Shown: one piece after another, positions 42,708 to 52,189 of the stretch
Position numbering within the stretch: the first letter of the stretch is position 1
Layout: the number at the start of each line of letters is the position of its first letter
Source: Cytophagales bacterium Alg240-R148
GTDB taxonomy: Bacteria > Bacteroidota > Bacteroidia > Cytophagales > Cyclobacteriaceae
DNA length: 64,000 nucleotides
Direction: 5' to 3'
Assembly (NCBI GenBank): GCA_900537185.1
Contig: LS999826.1
Location: forward strand, 1,006,672-1,070,671
The notes under the pieces: model-generated
The model's input: only the letters and a program-made list of their open reading frames with translations
Told to the model about the DNA's origin: nothing
Databases searched by the model: none
Translations under genes and position numbers: made by a program

Positions 42708-44534
42708 TTACTTTTTATTTTTCTTTTTGTTTTTAGCGTCTTGGCCTGCTTTCATGGCCTCTTCCATTCTCATGGCAAATTTAGATTTCTTTTTATTGGC
42801 TCTGTTTTTTCTATTCTCATCTAAAATTGCTTTTATTTTATCTTCGTCAATATACCTTTTAATAACCATTTGCTGGATAAAGGTGATTAATGTTGAGATG
42901 AAATAATAAAAACTCAAGGCTGCAGGGAATTTATTTAAAATAAACAAAAACATAACAGGCATAATGTAGGATACAGTTTGCATAGGACCTTGCACCGTAC
43001 TCACTTGGTTGTTCGACCAAGTATAGGCCAACTGCGCCGCGGTCATCAGCAATACAAACAAACTTACATGGCTTCCATAAAATGGAATTTCAAATGGCAA
43101 AGTTAAAATAGAATCGTAGGTAGATAAATCATGTGCCCATAAAAAGGACTCCCCTCTTAATTCAATTGAATTGGGGAAGAAGAAGAACATTGCAAATAAA
43201 ATCGGCATTTGTAACAACATCGGTACGCACCCACTTACCGGATTGACACCAACCTGGCGGTAGAGTTTTAATTGCTCTTGTTGAAGCTTTTGTGCGTCGT
43301 CTCCAAACTTTTCTTTTAAAGCATCAATTTCAGGCTTGAGGACCTTCATTTTGGCCATCGACTTATACGATTTATAAGAAAGTGGCGCTAAAAACATTTT
43401 GATTATCAATACCAAAATAATAATAATGATACCGTAATTTCCTATGTATTTTTCAAGGATGTGGAACAATGGAATAATGACCCATTTATTTACCAAATGC
43501 AATGGCGGATAACCCAGGTTTAAGTTTTTCTCAAATCCTGGTGCTACTTTTTTAAGAATTTCATAATTGTTAGGTCCGAAATAGAAACTGTATTCTCCTT
43601 CGTTGGCCATTATATTGCCGTACTTGATGTCTAACAATGCCCTAGTAGTTTTAACCACCAAGGTGTCATCCGGGTTGGTTGACATGCTCAGATCGGCTTT
43701 AGAAAAGTTGGCATTTTGAGCTATAATTGCCGAAGTGAAAAACTTTTGTTTCATGCCCACCCAAACAACTGGTTCTTCCAGGAGTTCAGCTTCGTTGTCT
43801 GTACTACCTTCCGAAAATCGATCGAAGCTTTCGGCGGCCGTATAATAATTAACAGTTGTTTTGGCTCTGCTACCCTCAATGTCATGTTCTATGTGTTTCA
43901 AACTATTAAGCCAATCCAATGAGATTACTTCTCCCATCAAGATTTGGTCTATGTTCGATGTTAAATCAAAACCAATGTTGTAACCAGTTGGAGGAAACAC
44001 AAAAGTTTTAACTAGTTCTTGTCCACTGGATACTTTTCCAACGAATTTAATAATCGTTGTATCCCCTATTGACGTTTGCTCGGTTTGGTAAATCAAAGCA
44101 TCGTCATTTAAATCTACTGTTTTGCCTTGTTGGTTAACCAATAACCGGAGGTCACTGCTCGAAGAATCCACCAGAACCAATGGGTCTTTTGAAAACGTTA
44201 AGTATTTTTTAAGCGTTACTTTTTCTATTTTACCACCAGCGCTATTTAGAACAACGATAAGGTCTTCATTTTCGAGGGTGATGTTTTTAGAAGTACCACC
44301 AACTAAAGGTGAAAATATGCCAAATTGTTGTGTGTTGTAAAACTGTTGAAGTGAATCACTGATTGCAACAGCAGGTGTATTGACAGGGTCTTGAACTGGC
44401 TTTTTGGAAGCCAGGCTGTCCACTACAACTGGATTGTCAACAGGTACAGTTTCTAAATCTGGTGTAAAAAACTGAAACCATACAATCATGATGGTTGCGA
44501 GTAGGAAGAACCCTATTGCTTGATTTTTGTCCAT
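42708..44534 (-). CDS. yidC: Membrane protein insertase YidC
   Basis: 608 residues. An N-terminal membrane helix (AIGFFLLATIMIVWFQFF) is followed by a large periplasmic domain (~30-340) and the C-terminal Oxa1/YidC core with five membrane helices (YGIIIIILVLIIKMFLAPLS, NPVSGCVPMLLQMPILFAMF and following). A basic tail (KNKKKNKK) fits ribosome binding. It inserts membrane proteins alone or with Sec. It follows pyrG by 20 bases and ends at a strong terminator. Confidence 0.96.
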   Translation of the reverse strand: MDKNQAIGFFLLATIMIVWFQFFTPDLETVPVDNPVVVDSLASKKPVQDPVNTPAVAISDSLQQFYNTQQFGIFSPLVGGTSKNITLENEDLIVVLNSAGGKIEKVTLKKYLTFSKDPLVLVDSSSSDLRLLVNQQGKTVDLNDDALIYQTEQTSIGDTTIIKFVGKVSSGQELVKTFVFPPTGYNIGFDLTSNIDQILMGEVISLDWLNSLKHIEHDIEGSRAKTTVNYYTAAESFDRFSEGSTDNEAELLEEPVVWVGMKQKFFTSAIIAQNANFSKADLSMSTNPDDTLVVKTTRALLDIKYGNIMANEGEYSFYFGPNNYEILKKVAPGFEKNLNLGYPPLHLVNKWVIIPLFHILEKYIGNYGIIIIILVLIIKMFLAPLSYKSYKSMAKMKVLKPEIDALKEKFGDDAQKLQQEQLKLYRQVGVNPVSGCVPMLLQMPILFAMFFFFPNSIELRGESFLWAHDLSTYDSILTLPFEIPFYGSHVSLFVLLMTAAQLAYTWSNNQVSTVQGPMQTVSYIMPVMFLFILNKFPAALSFYYFISTLITFIQQMVIKRYIDEDKIKAILDENRKNRANKKKSKFAMRMEEAMKAGQDAKNKKKNKK

Positions 44535-44554
44535 TTATAAGTAATATTAATTGT

Positions 44555-46168
44555 TTATTCTTTTTTGTTATCTAATGAAGCTTTTACGAAGTTCACGAAT
44601 AAAGGATGTGGGTTGAGTACAGTACTTTTTAATTCAGGGTGAAATTGAGTGCCAATAAAGAACGGATGTTCAGGAATTTCAACTATTTCAACTAAATCGT
44701 TTAATGCATTTTTCCCAGAAGTCAACATGCCAGCTCCGTTAATTTTATCTAAGTAACTGTTGTTGAATTCATATCTGTGTCTGTGGCGTTCTGAAATGGT
44801 AGTGTCTCCATAAATTTCGTGCGCTAAGGTACCCTTTTTAATGGTGCAATCAAATGCCCCCAATCGCATGGTACCCCCCATGTTGGTGATCTTCTTCTGT
44901 TCCTCCATTAAATCAATTAATGGGTTTTTAGTGTCCGAATTGATTTCAGTTGAACAAGCATCCGGTAAATCCAATACATTTCTTCCAAATTCGATTACTG
45001 CACATTGCATGCCCAAACAAATCCCGAAAAACGGGGTTTTATTTTCTCTTACAAATTTGATTGCAGATATTTTTCCTTCAATGCCCCTTTCTCCAAAACC
45101 TGGTGCTACCAATACACCATCCAAATGGCCTAGTAATTCTTCTGCATTGTCATTTGAAAGCAATTCAGAAGAAATCCACTCCAGGTTTACTTTGCATTCA
45201 TTGACGGCGCCCGCATGAATAAATGCTTCTGCAATAGATTTATAAGCATCTGGAAGTTCCACATACTTTCCTACCAATCCAATGGATATTTCATCGGTAG
45301 GATTTTTTAATTTACCCAAGAACTCTTTCCACTTATCCAGGTTGGGTTCTTTAGGGTTTTTTATATTCATTTTTTCCAACACCCGTTCTGCCAACTTCTC
45401 TTTTCTCATCAATATGGGCACATCATAAATGGTGTCAGCATCCAAGGCTTCTATTACATTGCTGTATTCCACATTGCAAAAAAGCGCTAATTTTTTTCTG
45501 ATATCCGCTGGTAAAGCATGCTCAGAGCGGCAAACTAATATGTCCGGCTGTACCCCTTCCTGAAGCAATTGTTTGACAGAATGTTGGGTAGGCTTCGTTT
45601 TAAGTTCCTTAGCAGCCTTAAGGTAAGGAATCAATGTGAGGTGCACTACAATAGCGTTCTCAGCACCTAAATCCCATTTTGCCTGCCTAACGGCTTCAAT
45701 AAAGGGTAGGGATTCTATATCCCCCACACACCCGCCAATTTCCGTTATTATGAAATCATATGCTCCTTTTTCGGCCAACAATACCATGTTGCGCTTGATT
45801 TCATCCGTAATATGTGGAACCACCTGAACAGTTTTACCCAGGTATTCTCCTTTTCTCTCTTTTGTAATTACGTTGTTGTAAATGCGCCCAGTAGTAATGT
45901 TGTTGTCCTGGGAGGTTGGGATGTTTAAAAATCTTTCGTAATGTCCCAAATCAAGATCGGTTTCTGCTCCATCGTCTGTAACATAACATTCGCCATGTTC
46001 GTATGGATTTAAAGTACCTGGATCTACGTTTATATAGGGGTCGAATTTTTGAATGGTAACTCGGTAACCACGGGCTTGCAATAGCTTGCCTAATGAAGCT
46101 GCAATAATCCCTTTTCCTAATGATGAGGTAACACCTCCTGTAACAAATATGTATTTCGCTGAAGCCAT
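44555..46168 (-). CDS. pyrG: CTP synthase
   Basis: 537 residues. The synthetase domain starts [17 protein letters not shown] and contains [21 protein letters not shown] and [17 protein letters not shown]. The class I glutaminase domain has the catalytic Cys in [11 protein letters not shown], with His and Glu in FHPELKS. It aminates UTP to CTP with glutamine and ATP. It precedes yidC, as in many Bacteroidota. Confidence 0.97.
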   Translation of the reverse strand: MASAKYIFVTGGVTSSLGKGIIAASLGKLLQARGYRVTIQKFDPYINVDPGTLNPYEHGECYVTDDGAETDLDLGHYERFLNIPTSQDNNITTGRIYNNVITKERKGEYLGKTVQVVPHITDEIKRNMVLLAEKGAYDFIITEIGGCVGDIESLPFIEAVRQAKWDLGAENAIVVHLTLIPYLKAAKELKTKPTQHSVKQLLQEGVQPDILVCRSEHALPADIRKKLALFCNVEYSNVIEALDADTIYDVPILMRKEKLAERVLEKMNIKNPKEPNLDKWKEFLGKLKNPTDEISIGLVGKYVELPDAYKSIAEAFIHAGAVNECKVNLEWISSELLSNDNAEELLGHLDGVLVAPGFGERGIEGKISAIKFVRENKTPFFGICLGMQCAVIEFGRNVLDLPDACSTEINSDTKNPLIDLMEEQKKITNMGGTMRLGAFDCTIKKGTLAHEIYGDTTISERHRHRYEFNNSYLDKINGAGMLTSGKNALNDLVEIVEIPEHPFFIGTQFHPELKSTVLNPHPLFVNFVKASLDNKKE

Positions 46169-46199
46169 AAGCTAATTTCTGGACTGAACTTATGGGATA

Positions 46200-46234
46200 C
46201 AAAGGTAGAAGTTTAGTCCGAAATAAAAGGCAAA
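46200..46234 (-). promoter_or_regulatory. Candidate pyrG-yidC promoter
   Basis: On the minus strand: TTTG (46234-46231), 23-base spacer, exact -7 TACCTTTG (46207-46200), ~25 bases before the pyrG leader ends at the ATG. Confidence 0.45.
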
Positions 46235-46370
46235 TTAATCTGTAAAAATTAAATATTTTTGAAAAGTTGCTTTATCCTCTAATTATAAAGGAAATAGGGC
46301 ATTGGTTTTGATTGGGATATATTTGAGGTATGATCTATAAGATTAATTTCGTATGGCACAAAAGAAATAG

Positions 46371-46401
46371 TTGTTGATAACCCACCTTTCTATTAACTTT
46401 G
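46371..46401 (+). promoter_or_regulatory. Candidate cca promoter
   Basis: TTGTTG (46371-46376), 17- to 20-base spacer, exact -7 TAACTTTG (46394-46401). The predicted start is ~46408, about 19 bases before the ATG. Confidence 0.5.
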
Positions 46402-46426
46402 AGCTATTAAATATTGGTAGTGGGCA

Positions 46427-47854
46427 ATGAATTTTAAAGATAAATTAAAGAGTGAAATTTTTGAAGCTGTTAGCGCAGCTGCTGAAGAGTTGGGATTCGA
46501 CGTATACATTGTTGGTGGTTATGTGAGAGACATGCTATTGAACAGACCGTCTAAAGACATTGATTTTGTTTCGGTAGGGAGTGGCATAGAGTTGGCGCAA
46601 AAAACCTCCGAACGCATGGGGGATACTACCAAAGTGAGTGTGTTTAAAAGTTTTGGAACTGCTATGTTTAAACAAGGAAAGATGGAGTTTGAGTTCGTAG
46701 GTGCCAGAAAAGAATCTTATCGACGAGAGTCCAGAAAGCCCATTGTTGAGGATGGAACACTAGAAGACGATCAAAAAAGAAGGGATTTCACTATCAACGC
46801 ATTGGCCATTAGTTTGAATAAAAAGAACTTTGGAGAGTTGATAGATCCTTTTGATGGGGTGCAACATTTGAAGCGAAAAATGCTAAAGACGCCGTTGGAT
46901 CCTGCCATAACTTTTTCAGATGATCCATTAAGAATGATGCGAGCCATTCGTTTTTCTTCTCAATTGATGTTTGATATTGATGAAGATACTTTTGAGGCCA
47001 TCATTGAGAACAAAGAGCGCATTGGGATAGTCTCCAAAGAAAGGATTACAGACGAGTTGAATAAAATTATATTGTCCCCTAAGCCTTCGTATGGTTTTAA
47101 TTTATTGTTTCATGCTGGATTGTTGGAAATAATATTTCCGGAAATGGTTGCTTTGCACGGAGTAGAAAAAATAAACGGCAAAGGACACAAAGATAACTTT
47201 TACCATACATTACAAGTACTGGACAATATTTCTGTGAAAACCGACGATTTGTGGTTGCGCTGGGCTGCTATTTTACACGATATTGCCAAACCAGCTACCA
47301 AAAGGTTTGATCAAAAGGTAGGTTGGACTTTCCACGGACATGAAGACAAAGGTGCGCGAATGGTATCTAAGATTTTCAGGAAACTAAAGTTGCCTCTCAA
47401 CGAAAAAATGTTATTTGTTGAAAAATTGGTGCGCCTGCACTTAAGGCCAATTGCACTGGTGAAAGCAACCATTACCGATTCGGCAGTGCGCAGGTTGTTG
47501 TATGAGTCAGGAGATCATTTCGAAGAATTAATGCAGCTATGCCGAGCCGATGTAACCAGTAAGAACCACGACAAAGTGAGCAAATACCTGCGCAATTTTG
47601 ATAAAGTGGAGGCCAAGGTGAAAACAGTGGAAGCGAAAGATAAAGTGCGGAATTTTCAACCACCTGTTACCGGAGAAGAAATAATCAAACTATACGATAT
47701 CAGACCTGGCAAAGTTATTGGGGAGCTAAAGGAAGAAATCAAAGAAGCCATTTTGGATGGTGAAATAGGAAACAACCATGAAGAAGCTTTTGAATTGCTT
47801 CTGAAATTGGGCGCGAAAAAAGGACTTACAATTAAAAGTGAAATAAATGAATAA
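46427..47854 (+). CDS. cca: CCA-adding tRNA nucleotidyltransferase / poly(A) polymerase family with HD domain
   Basis: 475 residues. Class II nucleotidyltransferase head: YIVGGYVRDMLLNRPSKDIDFV (GG...DID), KRRDFTINALA and FSDDPLRMMRAIRF. The HD domain has HTLQVLDN and WAAILHDIAKPATK. The C-terminus is a helical RNA-binding part. Likely completes tRNA 3' CCA ends; poly(A) polymerase I-like activity is harder to exclude. Its last eight bases overlap the next start. Confidence 0.9.
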   Translation: MNFKDKLKSEIFEAVSAAAEELGFDVYIVGGYVRDMLLNRPSKDIDFVSVGSGIELAQKTSERMGDTTKVSVFKSFGTAMFKQGKMEFEFVGARKESYRRESRKPIVEDGTLEDDQKRRDFTINALAISLNKKNFGELIDPFDGVQHLKRKMLKTPLDPAITFSDDPLRMMRAIRFSSQLMFDIDEDTFEAIIENKERIGIVSKERITDELNKIILSPKPSYGFNLLFHAGLLEIIFPEMVALHGVEKINGKGHKDNFYHTLQVLDNISVKTDDLWLRWAAILHDIAKPATKRFDQKVGWTFHGHEDKGARMVSKIFRKLKLPLNEKMLFVEKLVRLHLRPIALVKATITDSAVRRLLYESGDHFEELMQLCRADVTSKNHDKVSKYLRNFDKVEAKVKTVEAKDKVRNFQPPVTGEEIIKLYDIRPGKVIGELKEEIKEAILDGEIGNNHEEAFELLLKLGAKKGLTIKSEINE

Positions 47855-48560
47855 AGTGAAACTTATTAAAATAACATCGTTGACAATTATGTTATTTTTT
47901 GGGATGTTATCAGGAGCGGCTGCTCAAGAAAATGCTACAGAAGAACAACCTACTATTTTGGACCATTTTCAAAGAACTTATTTGTTAGGGATACGGTACA
48001 ACGATTATAGCATTGCAAAAAATGCTTTGTACGATATGTTGGCCATTGAACCAGCCAATGATTCTATTGCCCACCTCTTGAGTTATTTGTATTTTCAGCA
48101 AAGACAATACGCATCGGCTGCTTTGATTGCGCAAGACGTTATATCTAGAAACCCGGAGCACCTTCCATCCTTTGAAATAGCAGCGAGCTCCCTTGAAAGT
48201 TTGGGTGCTTTGGATAAATCACTGGAAGTATACGAACGACTTTATTTGAAAACGAATGATTTTCAGTCGTTGTACAAAATTGCCTTTTTACAATACGACC
48301 TTAAAAGGTTCATTGAATGTGAGTCCAATTTAGATTTGCTAATGGAGAAAAAAGAGGCCGATGAGGAGAAGGTGATTTTTAACGATGCCAATAACCAGCA
48401 AAAGGAATATCCTATCAAAGTAGCATTGCTAAATTTGAAGGGGTTGTTGTACAAAGAAAAGGGAGACAAAGCAGGAGCCAAGAAACACTTTGAAGCTGCT
48501 TTGGCCATTGCACCAGATTTTGCCGTGGCAAAGGAGAATTTAGAATCTTTAAATAAATAG
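47847..48560 (+). CDS. Secreted TPR protein
   Basis: 237 residues with a signal peptide (SLTIMLFFGMLSGAAAQ). Five or so TPR-like helical pairs: ALYDMLAIEPANDSIAHLLSY, ALIAQDVISRNPEHLPSFEIA and LKGLLYKEKGDKAGAKKHFEA, ending AIAPDFAVAKENLESL. TPRs mediate protein contacts; the partner is unknown. It overlaps cca by eight bases and precedes the sigma factor gene. Confidence 0.75.
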   Translation: MNKVKLIKITSLTIMLFFGMLSGAAAQENATEEQPTILDHFQRTYLLGIRYNDYSIAKNALYDMLAIEPANDSIAHLLSYLYFQQRQYASAALIAQDVISRNPEHLPSFEIAASSLESLGALDKSLEVYERLYLKTNDFQSLYKIAFLQYDLKRFIECESNLDLLMEKKEADEEKVIFNDANNQQKEYPIKVALLNLKGLLYKEKGDKAGAKKHFEAALAIAPDFAVAKENLESLNK

Positions 48561-48606
48561 ACCAATATGCAACGGTTGGATTTTTAATGGGTCTTTGTTG
48601 TAAGTA

Positions 48607-49146
48607 ATGATGGAGCCTGTTCAAAAAGAGTTGCACTTTGATCTGATAGATCAATGTAGGCGTGGTGAGAAGCACGCCTACAACAGATTGTATAATTTAT
48701 ACTCCAAAGCCATGTTCAACGTGGCTTTGAGAATTGTAAATGACCATGGTGATGCGGAAGATGTGCTGCAAGAGGCATTTATTGCGGCCTTTAAAAATTT
48801 AAAGGCATTTAAGGGAGATTCTACTTTTGGAGCATGGATTAAGCGGATTGTTGTAAATAAATCGATCAACCATCTGAACAAGAAAAGATTGGCAACAGAA
48901 AGTGTGGAGGAGTACCCGGATGTGGAGGCAATTCAGGAACAGTCCTCTGTTCTGTTTTCGGTTAAGGCCATCAAAACAGCAATTGCCCAATTACCCGATG
49001 GGTACAGAACCGTTTTGACGCTGTACTTGTTTGAAGGATATGACCATGGAGAAATTAGCCAGATTCTAAATATTTCAGAATCAACGTCTAAATCTCAACT
49101 GAACAGATCCAAAAAGAAATTGATTCAACTTTTAAAGCAAAAGTGA
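48607..49146 (+). CDS. ECF-type RNA polymerase sigma factor
   Basis: 179 residues; ATG at 48607 or 48610. Sigma region 2 (YNRLYNLYSKAMFNVALRIV, DAEDVLQEAFIAAFKNL, FGAWIKRIVVNKSINHL) and region 4 (LPDGYRTVLTLYLFEGYDHGEI, LNISESTSKSQLNRSKKKL) with a helix-turn-helix. It directs RNA polymerase to a stress or envelope regulon. It is translationally adjacent (one base gap) to a single-pass membrane protein that looks like its anti-sigma factor. Confidence 0.93.
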   Translation: MMEPVQKELHFDLIDQCRRGEKHAYNRLYNLYSKAMFNVALRIVNDHGDAEDVLQEAFIAAFKNLKAFKGDSTFGAWIKRIVVNKSINHLNKKRLATESVEEYPDVEAIQEQSSVLFSVKAIKTAIAQLPDGYRTVLTLYLFEGYDHGEISQILNISESTSKSQLNRSKKKLIQLLKQK

Positions 49147-49147
49147 A

Positions 49148-49666
49148 ATGGGAAATAGAGAGGATGAATTACAAGACTTTATAGAACACAACAAAGAGGC
49201 GTTTGATTCTGAAACACCAGGAGATGGCGTTTGGGAAAATGTATCCAATGCACTACCTGCTGCCAAAGTGTTCAATTGGTGGATGGCTGCCAGCATTGTG
49301 TTTTTTATGACTTCCGGTGCATTGACATTTCATGTCGTGTCAATGAACGCCAATGAAAACAAGAACAACAGAAATTTGGCATTGGAGTTGGAGCAGATCG
49401 AAATGTTCTATTACGAACAAATTAGTACCAAAACCGCATTAATACTGGATTTTGAGCAAGAAAAAAGTGCGAAAAATGCTTTTCAAATGGAGATCCAGCG
49501 ATTGGACGCGATGTACTTAGTGTTAAAAGAAGCTTTCGATAAAAAACCTTCAGAAAAGGTATTGGAAGCCATGACATTGAACCTGGTGGTGCGAATGAAT
49601 ATACTGAACCAAGTACTTTCAGACATTGAAGACCAAGATGCAGAGTCTCCTGGTATAGCTATCTAG
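49148..49666 (+). CDS. Putative anti-sigma factor, single-pass membrane protein
   Basis: 172 residues. A short cytoplasmic head with DELQDFIEHNKEAFDSETP and VWENVSNAL, one membrane helix (WWMAASIVFFMTSGALTFHVV), then a charged, helical outer part. The size, topology and position directly after an ECF sigma gene are those of anti-sigma factors; no zinc motif is seen. Its stop overlaps the end of murB by four bases. Confidence 0.75.
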   Translation: MGNREDELQDFIEHNKEAFDSETPGDGVWENVSNALPAAKVFNWWMAASIVFFMTSGALTFHVVSMNANENKNNRNLALELEQIEMFYYEQISTKTALILDFEQEKSAKNAFQMEIQRLDAMYLVLKEAFDKKPSEKVLEAMTLNLVVRMNILNQVLSDIEDQDAESPGIAI

Positions 49667-50688
49667 ATAATATTTACCTCTGGAATAATTTCAACTTTAA
49701 ACTTGTCAAAAACACTTTTTTGGATATCCATGGCTAGGGTCTTGATTTCGCTACCAGTCGACTTTCCATAGTTTACAAGGACCAAGGCTTGTTGTTGGTG
49801 GACCCCATAGCGCTTGTCAATAGTTTTACCCTTCCATCCGCATTGTTCTATCAGCCAACCTGCAGGGATTTTTATGCTGCTGTTGCCAATTACAGGGTAA
49901 GATGGTAGCGTTGGGAAATCATTTTTTAAGGATTCAAAAAGGGAGGCACTGATTATTGGGTTTTTGAAAAAGCTACCGCAGTTTCCTATTTGTCGCGGAT
50001 CAGGCAATTTGGATTGTCGTATAGAAATAACAGCATTGCTAATATTCTCAATAGAAATAACATTGTTATAATCCAATTGAATCACCTTTTGAATGGCCCC
50101 GTAATTTATATTGGTGTTGTGGTTGGTTTTCGTCAAGCGCAAGGTTATGGAGGTTATAAAAACTTTTCCTTTTAATTCTCTTTTAAATACACTGTCCCGG
50201 TAGCCAAAATCACATGCTTTGTTGTCAAAAAGGAGTTTTTTTCCTGTTTCCATTTCAATGGCTTCCACTTGGGTTAACACATCTTTAACTTCTACTCCAT
50301 ATGCTCCAATGTTTTGAATGGGAGCGGCACCAACCGTTCCCGGAATCAAGGATAGATTTTCTAGTCCTCCCCAATTTCTACGCACACAATACATAACCAA
50401 ATCGTGCCAAACTTCGCCTGAACCTACTTTGAGTTCCACCCATTCATCGGTTTCACGGATTGTATCTTTCCCTTTAATATTGTTTTTAACTACTAATCCT
50501 TCAAAATCCTTGGTAAACAGAATGTTACTTCCTCCTCCGAGAAACAAAATGTCCTCATTATTTGTTATGGATTCTAGGTGGTTAATAAATTCATTTTCAT
50601 TTTCAATTTCAAGATATTTTGAACAAAAAACGGCCAAGTTCATGGTGTTATATTCTTGAAGGGAAATGTTTTTTTGAATTTCATTCAT
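49663..50688 (-). CDS. murB: UDP-N-acetylenolpyruvoylglucosamine reductase
   Basis: 341 residues from the ATG at 50688; a TTG six bases further out is the only other start. FAD-binding FLGGGSNILFTKDFEG and SLIPGTVGAAPIQNIGAYGVE, the catalytic Ser in NCGSFFKNPII, and the C-terminal Glu in IIPEV. The presence of the YGVHQQQALVLVN segment places it with type I (E. coli-like) MurB. It reduces UDP-GlcNAc-enolpyruvate to UDP-MurNAc. Confidence 0.95.
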   Translation of the reverse strand: MNEIQKNISLQEYNTMNLAVFCSKYLEIENENEFINHLESITNNEDILFLGGGSNILFTKDFEGLVVKNNIKGKDTIRETDEWVELKVGSGEVWHDLVMYCVRRNWGGLENLSLIPGTVGAAPIQNIGAYGVEVKDVLTQVEAIEMETGKKLLFDNKACDFGYRDSVFKRELKGKVFITSITLRLTKTNHNTNINYGAIQKVIQLDYNNVISIENISNAVISIRQSKLPDPRQIGNCGSFFKNPIISASLFESLKNDFPTLPSYPVIGNSSIKIPAGWLIEQCGWKGKTIDKRYGVHQQQALVLVNYGKSTGSEIKTLAMDIQKSVFDKFKVEIIPEVNII

Positions 50689-50824
50689 TATCAAAAAGTA
50701 GTTGGTGTTAATTAATGTTCAATACTACTTAAAATTTTTATTAAGCTCTTGTATGTAGATTAAAATATTAGTATTTTAAAACAGTAAATGAGATTTGTAC
50801 AACCCATAAACTAAAAAATTTAAA

Positions 50825-51382
50825 ATGAGTACTGAAAATAAAGGATTCGATTTGGGTGTAATTGACGAGTTTAGAAAAAAAATTAATAACTCAGGAACTA
50901 TGTTCCTTTCCGTAGAAGGGGAGGAGCAAACAGAAGAATATGTGAATTTTTATTTTTTAGGGGTATTTGAAGGGAAACAAGTTATATACGATGCCGTCAT
51001 TTACACATTACAAGTGCAACACAATAGCGAACTTTATGAAATAGCCGAACACAAAGCGGCGAAAAAATTTCCAGAATACAAAAGCATTATTTATCGTGAA
51101 GATGAGAACGGAGATATGGCAATGTTGGATGATTTGGAAGAAGAGATTGGATTATATATGGCTGAGGTGATAGAGGAATTGGAGGAAGAAGGAAAAGTAA
51201 AAGTAAAAGAACATCTTGATATTGACGATAAAGTTGATTTTGGAATTTCATTGGAAGTTGGTTTGAATTTGGAGAAAATTGACCTGCCTGCAATAGAAAA
51301 ATTCATCAAAGATTTTAATGAAGATACTTTGGTTCTGGACCCTTCTTATTATTCGTTTTTAACTGAAACAGAGTTAAGTTGA
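50825..51382 (+). CDS. Uncharacterised acidic cytoplasmic protein
   Basis: 185 residues, no signal or membrane segment, markedly acidic. Recognisable pieces are GVIDEFRKKINNSGTMFLS, EEYVNFYFLGVFEGKQVIYDA and LEKIDLPAIEKFIKDFNED. It looks like a conserved Bacteroidota protein, but I cannot assign a family. It precedes a rhomboid protease gene by 32 bases and may be co-transcribed with it. Confidence 0.7.
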   Translation: MSTENKGFDLGVIDEFRKKINNSGTMFLSVEGEEQTEEYVNFYFLGVFEGKQVIYDAVIYTLQVQHNSELYEIAEHKAAKKFPEYKSIIYREDENGDMAMLDDLEEEIGLYMAEVIEELEEEGKVKVKEHLDIDDKVDFGISLEVGLNLEKIDLPAIEKFIKDFNEDTLVLDPSYYSFLTETELS

Positions 51383-51414
51383 GAACCACTGCAGCCATGG
51401 GAAAATAAATACTC

Positions 51415-52107
51415 ATGGAAGACTTTGTAATAGAAAAATATAAATTTAGACGGGGCGTAACCTATACTTTGGGTTTCATTTTTTTGCTGTGGCTGGTTAA
51501 AATTTTAGAATTAGCCACCGATACAGACCTTTCTGTGTTGGGTATTTATCCGCGGTCCTTGACTGGATCCGTAGGGATTTTTACTGCGCCTTTGGTACAT
51601 GGCGATTGGATCCATCTTATTTCGAATTCCTTTCCACTTTTTGTTTTGGGACTTGCCTTGCTGTATTTCTTTGATAAGATAGCATTGGAAGTTATTGTTT
51701 TGATCTACCTCATAACGGATTTTTGGGTTTGGATTATTGCAAGAGAGGCATACCACATAGGGTCTAGTGGGTTGGTTTATGGGTTGATATCATTCTTGTT
51801 GTTTTTAGGTTTGTTTAGAAGGGATAGGAAATCTTTGTCTATTTCCTTATTGGTTATTTTTATTTACGGTGGAACCATCATAAGCGGTATTTTGCCTTTG
51901 CACTACGGTGTCTCTTGGGAGTCCCACCTTATGGGCGTTATTACCGGGATGTTGGTAGCTTATTACTACAGGAAAAGCAGAATGAAAGTTCCAAAACCTT
52001 CTGAAGACCCCAGTACTGTTGCACTGAAATATACCTACGTTAGTTCCGATGATTCAGTTAAGAAAAAGGAGCCATTAGAATACCCCATGAAAAAAAAACA
52101 GGATTAA
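51415..52107 (+). CDS. Rhomboid-family intramembrane serine protease
   Basis: 230 residues with six hydrophobic segments. Catalytic dyad Ser118 in the GSSG motif (HIGSSGLVYG) and His171 in SWESHLMGVITG, with the L1-loop motif LVHGDWIHLISNSF. It cleaves membrane proteins within the bilayer. Substrate unknown. A charged tail of ~40 residues faces the cytoplasm. Confidence 0.9.
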   Translation: MEDFVIEKYKFRRGVTYTLGFIFLLWLVKILELATDTDLSVLGIYPRSLTGSVGIFTAPLVHGDWIHLISNSFPLFVLGLALLYFFDKIALEVIVLIYLITDFWVWIIAREAYHIGSSGLVYGLISFLLFLGLFRRDRKSLSISLLVIFIYGGTIISGILPLHYGVSWESHLMGVITGMLVAYYYRKSRMKVPKPSEDPSTVALKYTYVSSDDSVKKKEPLEYPMKKKQD

Positions 52108-52131
52108 ATTCTTTTTAATAAGACCATACTG

Positions 52132-52163
52132 TTTGAATTAGCCGAATTACTTCTTTATATTTG
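52132..52163 (+). promoter_or_regulatory. Promoter of the OmpH/Skp gene
   Basis: TTTG (52132-52135), 20-base spacer, exact -7 TATATTTG (52156-52163). This is the best match to the Bacteroidota promoter consensus in the window. Predicted start ~52170, 20 bases before a GTG start. Confidence 0.6.
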
Positions 52164-52189
52164 ACGGTTAAATTTTAAAATCGGATAAA

